Source: Streptomyces sp. NBC_01481
GTDB taxonomy: Bacteria > Actinomycetota > Actinomycetes > Streptomycetales > Streptomycetaceae
Assembly (NCBI RefSeq): GCF_026339995.1
Contig: NZ_JAPEPT010000004.1
Coordinates: 62,001 to 126,000 of the forward strand
Length of the DNA: 64,000 bases
Direction: 5' to 3'
Shown here: positions 47,660 through 56,346 of the stretch, in pieces
Layout of the letters: each line of letters begins with the position of its first letter
How positions within the stretch are numbered: the first letter of the stretch is position 1
Notes under the pieces: model-generated
Seen by the model: only the letters and a program-made list of their open reading frames with translations
Databases searched by the model: none
What the model was told of the DNA's origin: nothing
Translations under genes and position numbers: made by a program

Positions 47660-48984
47660 GTCCGTATCTCCTCCTCGATACGGCGACGTACCACGGCCGT
47701 CATGGCCGCCAGCCGCCTGGATGTGACCGGGCGGAGTGGTTCGGGGCCGTGGATACGCCGTGCCGATGCCGGGAGAGCGGCAACGTCGGCGTCGAACCGC
47801 GCGCGGGCGTCCGACAGGCTGTCCGGCCTCCCCGTCCTGCTGCCCCCGCGCATGACCGTGCGGAGCAGAGGTTCCGCCCCGGGCGGTGGGTCCTCGTTCC
47901 ACACCCCGATCACGTCGGCGCGGCCGGACCGGCGGAAGACCTGCTTCGGCGCAGGGGCCGTCACCTTCGCGGAGGAGAGCTTCATGACCGGCCGCCCGTC
48001 GTACTCCACCAGTTTGTACGCCGCGTCGAGGTAGGGCGCGTCCGCGGCCACGCCGACGCGGGTACCCACCGCATACACGTCGATCGGGGCGCCGGCCCGC
48101 ACGAGCTCGTCCACTGCGTACTCGTCCAGACAACCGCTGGCGATGATGCGGACGTCCGTGAGCCCGGCGGCGTCGAGAATGTCCCGCCCCCTGCGCGCGA
48201 GAGCCCCGAGGTCACCGCTGTCGAGGCGAATGGCGCAGCCGGGACCGCGCCCGAGCTCCTTGAGCACCCGCGCCGCGATCGCGACTCCGCCCTCCGTGTC
48301 GTACGTGTCGACGAGGAAGGTCACCGGTCCTGGATGGGTACGCGCGAATCCCCGGAACGCCTCCTCCTCGCCCGGGAAGGCCTCGATGTACGAGTGAGCC
48401 ATGGTGCCCGAAGCGGGGATACCGAGGCTCGTGGCCGCGGCGACATTGCTGGTGCCCGCGAAGCCGACCAGTGCGCCCAGCCGGGCGGCCTGGAATCCGG
48501 CCTGCGGCCCGTGCGTACGACGCAGTGAGAAGTCCACCAGGGGCCGCCCCGCGGCGGCAATGACACAGCGGGCCGCCTTGGAGGCGACCGCCGTCTGATG
48601 GCACAGCTGAGTGAGCAGGTAGGTCTCGACGAGCTGGGCCTGCGGCAGTGGCGCGGTCACTTCCAGCAGCGGCTCTCCGGCGAACACGAGCCGCCCCTCG
48701 GGGACAGCACGCACCTGGCCGTCGAATCCCAGACCGAGCAGCGGCTCAAGGTCCGCGGCCGGCCGGTGAAGGGCGTCGGCGAATTCCTCCACGTCGTGCG
48801 GACCGACGCGGAAACGGGACAGGTAGTCGAGCGACGGCTCCAGGCCGGCGGCCACCAGGAACCCGCGGTCGGGCGGCAAGTCCCGCACGAACAGACTGAA
48901 AGTGGCCGGAGCACGCATCCCCTCCCGCAGGTAGGACATGGCCATCGTCACTTCGTACAGATCGGTCGTGGTCACCTCAGACAT
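47656..48984 (-). CDS. pncB: Nicotinate phosphoribosyltransferase (PncB2-like)
   Basis: This enzyme makes nicotinate mononucleotide from nicotinate and PRPP, the entry step of NAD salvage. The 442-residue product shows TTDLYEVTMAMSYLREG, the substrate-site block ASKAARCVIAAAGRPLVDFS, RRTHGPQAG, GTSNVAAATSLGIPASGTMAHS and the PRPP/phosphate region IRLDSGDLGALARRGRDILD. The mycobacterial homologue Rv0573c (PncB2) is a DosR-regulon gene. It overlaps CBS-BON genes on both sides (4 bases downstream, 8 bases upstream), a three-gene coupled block read from 49603. Confidence 0.94.
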   Translation of the reverse strand: MSEVTTTDLYEVTMAMSYLREGMRAPATFSLFVRDLPPDRGFLVAAGLEPSLDYLSRFRVGPHDVEEFADALHRPAADLEPLLGLGFDGQVRAVPEGRLVFAGEPLLEVTAPLPQAQLVETYLLTQLCHQTAVASKAARCVIAAAGRPLVDFSLRRTHGPQAGFQAARLGALVGFAGTSNVAAATSLGIPASGTMAHSYIEAFPGEEEAFRGFARTHPGPVTFLVDTYDTEGGVAIAARVLKELGRGPGCAIRLDSGDLGALARRGRDILDAAGLTDVRIIASGCLDEYAVDELVRAGAPIDVYAVGTRVGVAADAPYLDAAYKLVEYDGRPVMKLSSAKVTAPAPKQVFRRSGRADVIGVWNEDPPPGAEPLLRTVMRGGSRTGRPDSLSDARARFDADVAALPASARRIHGPEPLRPVTSRRLAAMTAVVRRRIEEEIRT

Positions 48985-49603
48985 GGCGGTCGCCGCCCTT
49001 CACAGCCGCGGAGTCGTCCACGTCGTAGGCGAGCCGGTCGATCACATCCACTACCCCGTCGACGCTCTCGCACAGCCGCAGGGTGATCGGAATGAGGCTC
49101 TTGCGCGCCACAGTGCCGCTGAGCGTGACTCTGCCGTCGGTGACCTCGACCGTCAGCGCAGAGGGCGGCAGTCCAAAAGTGTGGGTGACGACGTCCTCGA
49201 GGATTTCCTCCTGGATCGCCCGGTCCCGCCGCAGGAACAGCTGCAGGAGGTCGCTGCGGCTGATCACGCCGACCAGACGGCCCGACTCGTCGACGACGGG
49301 CAGCCGTTTGATCCTGTTCTTCTCCATGACCCTGGCCGCCCGGACCACGCTCCACCCCGGCTCCGCGACGATTGCCGGACTGGACATCAGTTCCTCGGCC
49401 ACGCTGGATGTGTCTCTCGATGTCTGTTTGCGTAGCAGGTCGGCCTCGGAGACGACTCCGACGGGCCGCTCGTTGTCGTCGATCACCGGTACGGCGGTGA
49501 TGCCGTATTCGTCGAGGAGGCGGGCGATCTCTTTGAACGGGGTGCCCCGCTGCACGCTCACGGCCGTGGGGGACATCAGGTCCGCGACACTGCGGTGCCT
49601 CAT
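48977..49603 (-). CDS. CBS-pair and BON domain protein
   Basis: The 208-residue protein opens MRHRSVADLMSPTAVSVQRG. CBS1 includes YGITAVPVIDDNERPVGVVS, CBS2 includes NRIKRLPVVDESGRLVGVIS and the BON domain includes LTVEVTDGRVTLSGTVARKS. The linker between the CBS units is the shortest of the eight copies. It is the first gene of the CBS-pncB-CBS block and overlaps pncB by 8 bases. The ATG at 49603 is preceded by GAAAGGACTGGCGC. Confidence 0.9.
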   Translation of the reverse strand: MRHRSVADLMSPTAVSVQRGTPFKEIARLLDEYGITAVPVIDDNERPVGVVSEADLLRKQTSRDTSSVAEELMSSPAIVAEPGWSVVRAARVMEKNRIKRLPVVDESGRLVGVISRSDLLQLFLRRDRAIQEEILEDVVTHTFGLPPSALTVEVTDGRVTLSGTVARKSLIPITLRLCESVDGVVDVIDRLAYDVDDSAAVKGGDRHV

Positions 49604-49683
49604 GGCGCGCCAGTCCTTTCCATCACGTGCCGGATCAGGCCGTCCTGAATGCAAGCGTGGAACGAATCCCGCCCGCGTGCACA

Positions 49684-49718
49684 GGGCCGAGAGGTCCTCG
49701 GAGGGGACCGAATGGATC
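49684..49718. promoter_or_regulatory. DosR-like boxes upstream of the CBS-pncB-CBS block
   Basis: GGGCCGAGAGGTCCT (49684-49698) and GGGACCGAATGGATC (49704-49718) are 20 bp apart and 81-115 bp before the start at 49603. Confidence 0.5.
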
Positions 49719-49733
49719 AGCGGCGGCCGGAGA

Positions 49734-49768
49734 GGGACCTTCGGCCCTGCCACGGACCCCTGTGGCCC
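49734..49768. promoter_or_regulatory. DosR-like boxes upstream of USP-USP-ctpF
   Basis: GGGACCTTCGGCCC (49734-49747) is a good match; GGACCCCTGTGGCCC (49754-49768) is a weaker second copy. They lie 69-103 bp before the USP at 49837. Confidence 0.6.
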
Positions 49769-49836
49769 TCACCATGCCCATCTCGTGGTGACACCGTGAG
49801 GGCGTGATCCCCGATGAAACTCGGCAAGGAGTAGAC

Positions 49837-50742
49837 ATGGGCAGCAGCACTGCGGCCGAACCGGAGCTCGGGATGGTCGTCGTGGGCGTGGACGGTTCGG
49901 CGAATGCGGCGACGGCTGCCGACTGGGCCGCGGCCGAAGCCGACCGGCGAGGAAGGCCGCTGCGCCTCCTCTATGCCTCCGACACCTACCGGAGAGCTCT
50001 GTACGCCTCGGTCGAGACCGTCGAGCGCGTGCGCCAGCGCGGGCGCGACGTGCTCAAGGACACGGCGGACCGGCTGGCGGAGCAGTACCCCGAGCTGCAG
50101 ATCAACAAGGAACTGAGCCCACGGGAGCCAACCGTCAGCCTGCTCGACGCTGCAGGCAGTGACGGCACGATCGTCGTGGGGAACCGCGGCTACGGAGGCT
50201 TCGCCGCGTTGCTGCTCGGCTCCGTCGGGCTCCGCGTGGCGGCGGGTGCGACGGTCCCCGTCGTGGTGGTCAGGGGCGCAGCACAAGGGGCGGGGGCCGG
50301 TGTGGTGGTGGCTGCCGTCCGCGACGAGGAAGACCTCGACTGCGTCCGGCACGCGGCGCGCGCCGCGGAACTCCGCAAGGCGTCGCTGCGTCTGCTGAGC
50401 GTCTGGCAAGTGCTGCGGTACGTGGGCATGGTGGCCACAATGCTGGACGACGTCGACGAGATCGCCCAGCAGCACCTGCGCCGTGTTTCCACGGTGGCCG
50501 ACCGGATCCGGGATGAATTCCCCGAGCTCACCGTGACCGCGGACGTGGAAGAGGGCGCCTCCGTCGCCGGGACCCTCGTGGAGGCATCACGTCAGGCCGA
50601 CCTGCTCGTCATGGGCGGCCGGCGACCGCCCGATGCCTTCGGCCCCACGCTGGGACGGGTGACGCATGCGGTTCTCCACCATGCCGAATGCCCCGTGGAG
50701 CTCATTCCGCGCGAGAGCAAGCGACACCGGGAGGAACAGTGA
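49837..50742 (+). CDS. Universal stress protein, tandem UspA domains
   Basis: The 301-residue protein opens MGSSTAAEPELGMVVVGVDG. Domain 1 has GNRGYGGFAALLLGS, a complete ATP motif; domain 2 (VVVAAVRDEEDLDCVRHAAR) has GGRRPPDAFGPTLGR, incomplete. It diverges more from the other USPs than they do from each other. The ATG at 49837 follows CAAGGAGTAGAC. It overlaps the next USP by 4 bases (GTGA), so the two are made together and might form a heterodimer. Confidence 0.92.
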   Translation: MGSSTAAEPELGMVVVGVDGSANAATAADWAAAEADRRGRPLRLLYASDTYRRALYASVETVERVRQRGRDVLKDTADRLAEQYPELQINKELSPREPTVSLLDAAGSDGTIVVGNRGYGGFAALLLGSVGLRVAAGATVPVVVVRGAAQGAGAGVVVAAVRDEEDLDCVRHAARAAELRKASLRLLSVWQVLRYVGMVATMLDDVDEIAQQHLRRVSTVADRIRDEFPELTVTADVEEGASVAGTLVEASRQADLLVMGGRRPPDAFGPTLGRVTHAVLHHAECPVELIPRESKRHREEQ

Positions 50743-51599
50743 CAGCCCTCGCAGAGCGCCGCGAGATGATCGTCGGCGTCGACCCGCAGCACCAGTCCCG
50801 CCCCGCACTTGCCTGGGCCGCCGACGAGGCCCACCGCCGACAGCTTGCCCTTAGGCTGCTGCTGGCCGTGCCGCCGTCGCACGACACACGCCACGCCGAT
50901 TCCACCGCGCACCACATCGAGCTGCGGCGTCGAGGAGCCGAGGCACTCACGTCCGCTGCCTCCTGGATACGGGAGCGGCACGGGAAGCTTGAGGTGATCA
51001 CGGACCTGCTCGACGGGGTTCCCGCCCCGGCGCTATGCCGCCACTCGGCACAGGCCCGGATGGTGGTCCTCGGCTCTCGTCGGCTCGGCCGGGCGGAGGA
51101 GTTCTTCAGCGCGAGTTCGGTGGTGGTGCCTGTCAGCGCACAGGCGAACTGTCCGGTCGTCGTCGTGGGAGAGCCCGAGCATGTGACGCAGCAGCCGCCC
51201 TACCTGGTGGTCGGCGTCGACGGCAGCCAGGCTTCGCGCGCTGCCGTCGCCCAGGCCTTCGAGGAAGCAAGCCTGCGGGGGGCCGGCCTGCGTGCCCTCT
51301 GGGTGTGGCCGCCCCCGGTGGTCTCGTTCACGGACGAGGCGGAGGCGGTGCAGGAGCGCCGACGGCTGCTCTCGGAAACAACGGCGGGCTGGTCGGAGAA
51401 GTACCCGGATGTGGCCCTGACGCACGAGGTGGTCCGCGGGCATCCGGTCGAGGAGCTTGCCCGCGCCTCCGAGCACGCACTGGCCGTCGTGGTCGGCCGC
51501 AGGGGCCGAGGCGGACACACCGGCATGCGGCTGGGATCGGTCGTCCACGGCCTGCTGCACCGGGCGCTCAGCCCGGTGATCACGGTTCCCACGCCGTGA
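50739..51599 (+). CDS. Universal stress protein with degenerate first ATP site
   Basis: The 286 residues start at a GTG in the GTGA overlap with the upstream USP, behind GGGAGGA. Domain 1 (MIVGVDPQHQSRPALAWAAD) has lost the glycine pattern of the ATP motif (GSRRLGRAEEFFSASS); domain 2 (LVVGVDGSQASRAAVAQAFE) keeps it (GRRGRGGHTGMRLGS). This is the reverse of its partner, where domain 1 is intact, so a pair would have complementary sites. The ctpF-like pump follows after about 70 bases. Confidence 0.9.
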   Translation: MTALAERREMIVGVDPQHQSRPALAWAADEAHRRQLALRLLLAVPPSHDTRHADSTAHHIELRRRGAEALTSAASWIRERHGKLEVITDLLDGVPAPALCRHSAQARMVVLGSRRLGRAEEFFSASSVVVPVSAQANCPVVVVGEPEHVTQQPPYLVVGVDGSQASRAAVAQAFEEASLRGAGLRALWVWPPPVVSFTDEAEAVQERRRLLSETTAGWSEKYPDVALTHEVVRGHPVEELARASEHALAVVVGRRGRGGHTGMRLGSVVHGLLHRALSPVITVPTP

Positions 51600-51669
51600 A
51601 CCGCGCCTCGCGATGCCACGACCTGATCCGCTTCATACCAGCCCCGTCGCCGTCGATCGGAGCACCCAC

Positions 51670-54291
51670 GTGACCTCGCACCCCGTCCGCACACCGCAGT
51701 CCACCGACGAGCGCCGTCGAGGGCTCACGGAAGAGGATGCGGCACGCCGCCTCGCCGAATACGGCCGCAACGAGGTGGCCACCCGGAGAACCGTGCGCCT
51801 GCATACGCGCGTTGTGGCGCAGCTCCGGGATCCGCTGATCATGGTCCTCCTCGGGGCCGTGGCACTGACCGTCGCGATCGGAGACCACGCCGACTCCGTC
51901 GTCATCGCCCTCGTGATCGTCGTGAACACCACGGTGGGAGTGATCCAGGAGGTCAGAGCCGACAATGCGGTTGCCGCACTCTCCGCCATGTCAGCCCCGA
52001 ACGCACGTGTCCTGCGCGGCGGTTGCGAGCGGGAGGTGCCCGCGGCCGAAGTGGTCCCCGGCGATGTGCTGGCACTCGGCGAAGGGGACATCGTTCCCGC
52101 CGACGCGCTCCTCACGCAGGCATCGGCGCTGCTCCTCGACGAATCCATGCTGACCGGTGAATCCGTACCCGTGGACAAGGACCTGCGCTCCGGACGGCCG
52201 GGGGCCGCGACGCTGAGCGCGGGCACTGTCGTGGTCCGGGGGAGGGGCATCGCCACGGTGACAGCCACCGGGGCCGCCAGCGCCCTGGGCCGTATCGCCG
52301 CGTTGCTGGAAGGGCGACTCGAGGCGACACCTCTGCAGCGGCGGCTGGCCGCACTGGGGCGGGTTCTCGCCGTGGCCACCCTGGCACTGTGCCTTTTGGT
52401 GTTCGCCCTGGGACTGATTCGTGGCCTGGGACCTGGCACCATGGCGGTGACCGCGATCAGCCTCGCCGTCGCAGCGGTACCCGAGTCGCTCCCGGCCGTC
52501 GTCACGCTGGCACTTGCCCTGGGGGCGCGGCGCATGGCCGCACGCCACGCCGTCGTACGACGCCTCCCCGCCGTGGAGACGCTCGGGTCGGTGACCGTAC
52601 TCGCGACGGACAAGACCGGCACTCTCACCGAAGGCCGCATGGTCGTCGAACGCGTATGGACACCTGAAGGCGCCGTCGATTTCACAGGCGCCGGGTATGA
52701 GCCGTTCGGCGACGTTCGCGTCGGCGGCCGGGCAGCGGAGCCTGCCGAACTCGGCCCCGTACAAAAGCTGTTGACCACCGCAGCGCTGTGCAACGACGCC
52801 GCGCTGCGCCCACCGGACGAACCGCCCGACGGCACCGGCAGCCGCTGGACTGCCCTCGGCGACCCCACCGAAGCCGCGCTCCTCACGGCCGCGGCCAAAG
52901 CGCACTGCGAGGAACCGAGCACGCTTCACCAGACCTACCCGAGGACCGACGAAGCGCCCTTCGACAGCCTACGCAAGCGCATGAGCACCCTCCACGGAAC
53001 GCCGTCGGGGCAATTGATGGTGTGTCTGAAGGGTGCTCCGGAAGCAGTCCTCGACCCCGCTGTGCTCGACGAGTCCGCGCAGCTCCTCGATCGGGCCCAG
53101 GACGAGGCAGCGCTGCTCGCCGCGCAGGGATACCGGGTGCTGGCCGTGGCTTGCGGCGAGCGGACCGAGGCTCCGACGCGGGCAGCGGACGCCGAATCGG
53201 GGCTGCGGCTGCTCGGCCTGGCGGCGATCAACGATCCTCCCAAGTCGGCTGCGGCCGCCACGCTGGCCGCGTGCCGGGCTGCGGGCATCACCCCCGTGCT
53301 CATCACCGGTGACCATCCCGCCACCGCACGGGCCATCGCCACGCGCGTCGGTCTGCTGTCCCCCGACAGCGAGCCGGGCGAGGTCGTCACAGGTCAGTCG
53401 CTGGCGGCGGGAACCGTGGACGACCTCACGGCGGTCAGGGTGTTCGCCCGCACGGACCCGCAGCAGAAGCTGGACATCGTCGAAGCCTGGCGCGACCGCG
53501 GGGACGTGACGGCGATGACCGGTGACGGCGTCAACGACGGACCCGCACTACGACAGGCTGACATAGGCGTCGCCATGGGGCGGCGAGGAACCGAGGTGGC
53601 GAGACAGTCGGCCGATCTGGTGCTCACCGACGACGAGTTGTCCACCGTGGTCGCGGCGGTCGAGGAGGGGCGCCGCGTGTACGACAACATCCGGCGCTTC
53701 CTCGTCTACGGACTCGCCGGGGGCACCGCAGAGATCCTGGTGATGCTGTTCGGCCCGTTGCTCGGATTGTCACTGCCGCTGCGTGCGGGTCAGATCCTGT
53801 GGATCAATCTCCTCACCCATGGCCTGACCGGGGTGGCGATGGGGGCGGAGCCAGTGTCGCCGCGCGCCATGCACCGGCCCCCGCGCCCGCCGCAACAGCA
53901 CGTGCTGGGGCACGGGCTGTGGCAACGAGTGCTCTTCCTCGCAGCCGTGGTCACCATGGCAAGCCTCGCTGCAGGCCTCTCGGCCCGTGCCGTGGACGCA
54001 GCCTGGCAGAGTGTGCTGTTCCTGTCCCTGCTGGCCGCACAGCTCGGGGTCGTCATGGGGCTGCGGGACCGCCTTCTCACACGGGAAAACCTCTTCCTGC
54101 CGGCGGCGGTGCTTGCCTCGGCCGGTCTCGCGATGGCGGCTCTGTACGTACCGTTCCTGCGATCTGTACTTGAGACCCAGCCACTCGGCGGGACGGAGGT
54201 CGCTGTGGCCGCCGCCGTGGGCCTGGCCGGATTCGCCGCCGCCCGCCTCAGCAGGCAGCCGTGGCTACGCCGATTGGTCGTCAAGCAGTAG
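51670..54291 (+). CDS. ctpF: CtpF-like P2-type cation ATPase
   Basis: The 873-residue pump has the N-terminal cation ATPase domain (GLTEEDAARRLAEYGRNEVA), actuator loop MLTGESVPVDKD, phosphorylation site VLATDKTGTLTEGRM, M4 motif AAVPESLPAVV, hinge MTGDGVNDGPALRQADIGVA and six C-terminal helices. M. tuberculosis CtpF (Rv1997), a calcium-type pump, is a DosR-regulon gene next to USP genes, and the neighbourhood here is the same kind. I chose the GTG at 51670 (GGAGC 6 bases before); an ATG at 51613 gives 19 extra residues without a ribosome site. The symbol is by similarity. Confidence 0.9.
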   Translation: MTSHPVRTPQSTDERRRGLTEEDAARRLAEYGRNEVATRRTVRLHTRVVAQLRDPLIMVLLGAVALTVAIGDHADSVVIALVIVVNTTVGVIQEVRADNAVAALSAMSAPNARVLRGGCEREVPAAEVVPGDVLALGEGDIVPADALLTQASALLLDESMLTGESVPVDKDLRSGRPGAATLSAGTVVVRGRGIATVTATGAASALGRIAALLEGRLEATPLQRRLAALGRVLAVATLALCLLVFALGLIRGLGPGTMAVTAISLAVAAVPESLPAVVTLALALGARRMAARHAVVRRLPAVETLGSVTVLATDKTGTLTEGRMVVERVWTPEGAVDFTGAGYEPFGDVRVGGRAAEPAELGPVQKLLTTAALCNDAALRPPDEPPDGTGSRWTALGDPTEAALLTAAAKAHCEEPSTLHQTYPRTDEAPFDSLRKRMSTLHGTPSGQLMVCLKGAPEAVLDPAVLDESAQLLDRAQDEAALLAAQGYRVLAVACGERTEAPTRAADAESGLRLLGLAAINDPPKSAAAATLAACRAAGITPVLITGDHPATARAIATRVGLLSPDSEPGEVVTGQSLAAGTVDDLTAVRVFARTDPQQKLDIVEAWRDRGDVTAMTGDGVNDGPALRQADIGVAMGRRGTEVARQSADLVLTDDELSTVVAAVEEGRRVYDNIRRFLVYGLAGGTAEILVMLFGPLLGLSLPLRAGQILWINLLTHGLTGVAMGAEPVSPRAMHRPPRPPQQHVLGHGLWQRVLFLAAVVTMASLAAGLSARAVDAAWQSVLFLSLLAAQLGVVMGLRDRLLTRENLFLPAAVLASAGLAMAALYVPFLRSVLETQPLGGTEVAVAAAVGLAGFAAARLSRQPWLRRLVVKQ

Positions 54292-54315
54292 TCGTCAAGC
54301 AGTAAGGGAGGGGTG

Positions 54316-54351
54316 GGGCCGAGCGGCACCGAAGGTGGGGCTGTTCGGCCC
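54316..54351. promoter_or_regulatory. DosR-like palindrome pair between convergent genes
   Basis: GGGCCGAGCGGCAC (54316-54329) and GGGCTGTTCGGCCC (54338-54351) are 22 bp apart. The flanking genes both end here, so the pair has no intact target. A GAGGAGGAC site before a GTG at 54412 (frame VEKRLVAVHHAIRIREKRV) may be the start of a lost gene. Confidence 0.55.
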
Positions 54352-54522
54352 TGGCAGCAGCCCACCCCCCGTGTTTCCATGGAATTGACGGAAAGGGCCC
54401 CTGAGGAGGACGTGGAGAAGCGGCTCGTGGCCGTGCACCACGCAATCAGGATCCGCGAGAAGCGGGTGGGCCCTTTTCGCCTTGACGTGCCGTGCCGGGG
54501 CCGAGGTGATCGTGCCCACGCC

Positions 54523-55170
54523 TCAGGGCGCTGGGGGTGCCTGGTTGTTGAGGCTCAGGCGGACGTCCACGACGCCTTCGACCGCGCGGGCGGCCCGGGC
54601 AAGCAGGGAGACCAGCGCCCGGTCCCGGAGGTTGCCGTGGAGGGTGACCACGCCGTCGGTGACGGAGACTTCCACGTGTGCCGCGGGTGGCAGGTGCTCG
54701 ATGACGGTACGACGGATCTCGTCGGCGATGGTCTCGTCCGGCCTGAGGAACACCTTCAGCAGGTCGCTGCGACTGACGACACCTTCGAGCAGGCCGACAC
54801 CGTCGACCACTGGCAGGCGCTTGACCCGACGGCGCGCCATGATCCGTGCGGCCTCGGAGACCGTGGCGCTCGCGTGAACAGTGACGGCCGGGCTCGACAT
54901 CAGCTCCTCTGCCGAGACCGCCCTCGCCTTCGCCACGTCGGACAGCGGCCGGTCTGCCTGTGCGGGGTCGTCGAGGCGGTACTCCTCCTTGCGGAGCAGA
55001 TCGGCCTCCGAGACCACGCCGATCACACGGCCCTCGCCCTCCAGCACCGGCAAGGCACTGACCTTCCACTGCTCCATCAGCTCCACGATCTCCTTATAGG
55101 TCGCACGGCGCCCCACCGCGACTGCGGTGTGCGTCATGACATCGCTCACTGTGTGCGGGGAATCGGGCAT
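54523..55170 (-). CDS. CBS-pair and BON domain protein
   Basis: The 215-residue protein opens MPDSPHTVSDVMTHTAVAVG and is the closest relative of the hydrogenase-operon copy at 7328. CBS1 includes WKVSALPVLEGEGRVIGVVS, CBS2 includes RVKRLPVVDGVGLLEGVVSR and BON includes VEVSVTDGVVTLHGNLRDRA. It follows the cyclic-nucleotide-binding gene by 21 bases. The same two families also occur together in the hydrogenase operon, so this is a second, hydrogenase-free version of the pair. Confidence 0.9.
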   Translation of the reverse strand: MPDSPHTVSDVMTHTAVAVGRRATYKEIVELMEQWKVSALPVLEGEGRVIGVVSEADLLRKEEYRLDDPAQADRPLSDVAKARAVSAEELMSSPAVTVHASATVSEAARIMARRRVKRLPVVDGVGLLEGVVSRSDLLKVFLRPDETIADEIRRTVIEHLPPAAHVEVSVTDGVVTLHGNLRDRALVSLLARAARAVEGVVDVRLSLNNQAPPAP

Positions 55171-55191
55171 GGCGGGCCTCTCGGACGTCGG

Positions 55192-55656
55192 TTACAGAGT
55201 CATGCCGCTGCCGTGCGGCGCGTACAGATCGAGCAGCCGGATACGGGCGGCATGCAGCCGATGAGCGAGCACCCTGCCGACCCAGTTTCCGATCGCGGAG
55301 CCGAAGGCAGGGTCGGCATCCATCATCATCCGCACCGTTGACGCGTCGAACTCCTGGGCGCGTACGGGTGTCATGGCCTCGGCGCCGAACTGCCACACAT
55401 GCGGTGGGAACAGCCAGGACCAGCCCACGAGTTCACCGAAGCCCAAGTTCTCGATCACCGCCGGGCGCCGTCCCGGAACTTTGATGTCGAGAGTGACAGT
55501 GCCGGACTGGACGATCCAGAACCGGTCGGCGCGGCGGCCTTCTTCGAAGATGCGGGTTCCTTCAGGGAATCTGACGTCCCGGGTGATGCCCAGCAGCCGG
55601 GCACGGTGCTCGGGGGAGAGAACGGCGGTCATACGGATGGGGGAGGGGGTGCTCAT
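55192..55656 (-). CDS. Cyclic-nucleotide-binding domain protein
   Basis: The 154-residue protein is a paralogue of 10994-11449 with nearly the same core (FPEGTRIFEEGRRADRFWIV, GTVTLDIKVPGRRPAVIENL, ELVGWSWLFPPHVWQF, RLLDLYAPHGSGM). No HTH is present. It is read with the CBS-BON gene downstream. Since it is not tied to hydrogenase genes, its partner may be the CBS-BON protein or the flavodoxin upstream. An ATG eight codons in (MTAVLSPEH) is an alternative start. Confidence 0.88.
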   Translation of the reverse strand: MSTPSPIRMTAVLSPEHRARLLGITRDVRFPEGTRIFEEGRRADRFWIVQSGTVTLDIKVPGRRPAVIENLGFGELVGWSWLFPPHVWQFGAEAMTPVRAQEFDASTVRMMMDADPAFGSAIGNWVGRVLAHRLHAARIRLLDLYAPHGSGMTL

Positions 55657-55717
55657 TGCTGGGCCTCCGTTTCGAGCGCGCGGCTTCTTCGGTGATGACC
55701 GGTGAGCCTTCCGGGCC

Positions 55718-56331
55718 TCACTCGCCGGTTGTCCTGCGGGGCCGCTGTCTGTGCTCAGCGTCAGTCATCCGATCGGCGCCGGGGAAGGGCCGGGCGGCCC
55801 TGTCTGCGGCCCCAACAGGGCCAGTTCTGCCCCGCTGCGGTTTCGCGGTCAGGCAGGCGGCGATGCATTCGGCCCACTTGGCGATCCGATTGAAGTCGCG
55901 GCAGTCGTCGCCGTCCTCCTCCAGGATCACCCGGGCGATGCGTCCTCGCGCTCCGGCCGCCGGCCGTCCGCCGAACGTGACGTGCTCCAGCGCTCCCAGT
56001 CGACGCTCGACCTGGCGGACGCCGCGCACAGCAGGGATGTCCCGTTCCAGTGCCGACGGGTCGAGGGGCCACTGCTGAACAGCCACAGCGGCCGTCCGGC
56101 CAGAGCATGCCGGTGGCGCCGGGCGAAGCGCCGAGCATCCCGGTGCCAGCGCCCCATGCGGAGCGCGCCTCCGAGGACGACGGCCTCGTACGGGCGGATG
56201 TCACACACCTGGGCCGCAGGCCGGGCGTCGGCCTTCACTCCTTCGTCGCGCAGGATGGAGGCGATGAACTGGGCGATCTCCGCCGTCGAGCCCTTCTTGC
56301 TGCCGTAGGCGACGAGCACGGTGCGAGTCAT
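55718..56331 (-). pseudogene. HemG-like flavodoxin, second copy, frameshifted
   Basis: The N-terminal frame reads TVLVAYGSKKGSTAEIAQFI, then YEAVVLGGALRMGRWHRDAR and LWLFSSGP. The match continues in another frame as LDPSALERDIPAVRGVRQVE, HVTFGGRPAAGARGRIARVI and IAKWAECIAACL. The switch is in the GGGG run at 56065-56068; one extra G would join the frames. After AACL the second frame runs on about 40 residues through a palindromic operator, so its natural stop has probably been lost or lies in another frame. It is a paralogue of 15169-15687. Either a pseudogene or a homopolymer sequencing error. Confidence 0.8.
55787..55800. promoter_or_regulatory. DosR-like palindrome upstream of the cyclic-nucleotide-binding gene
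   Basis: GGGCCGGGCGGCCC is a perfect 14-bp inverted repeat 131 bp before the start at 55656. It falls inside the out-of-phase tail of the flavodoxin pseudogene. Confidence 0.6.
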
Positions 56332-56346
56332 CGTGATCACTTCTCT

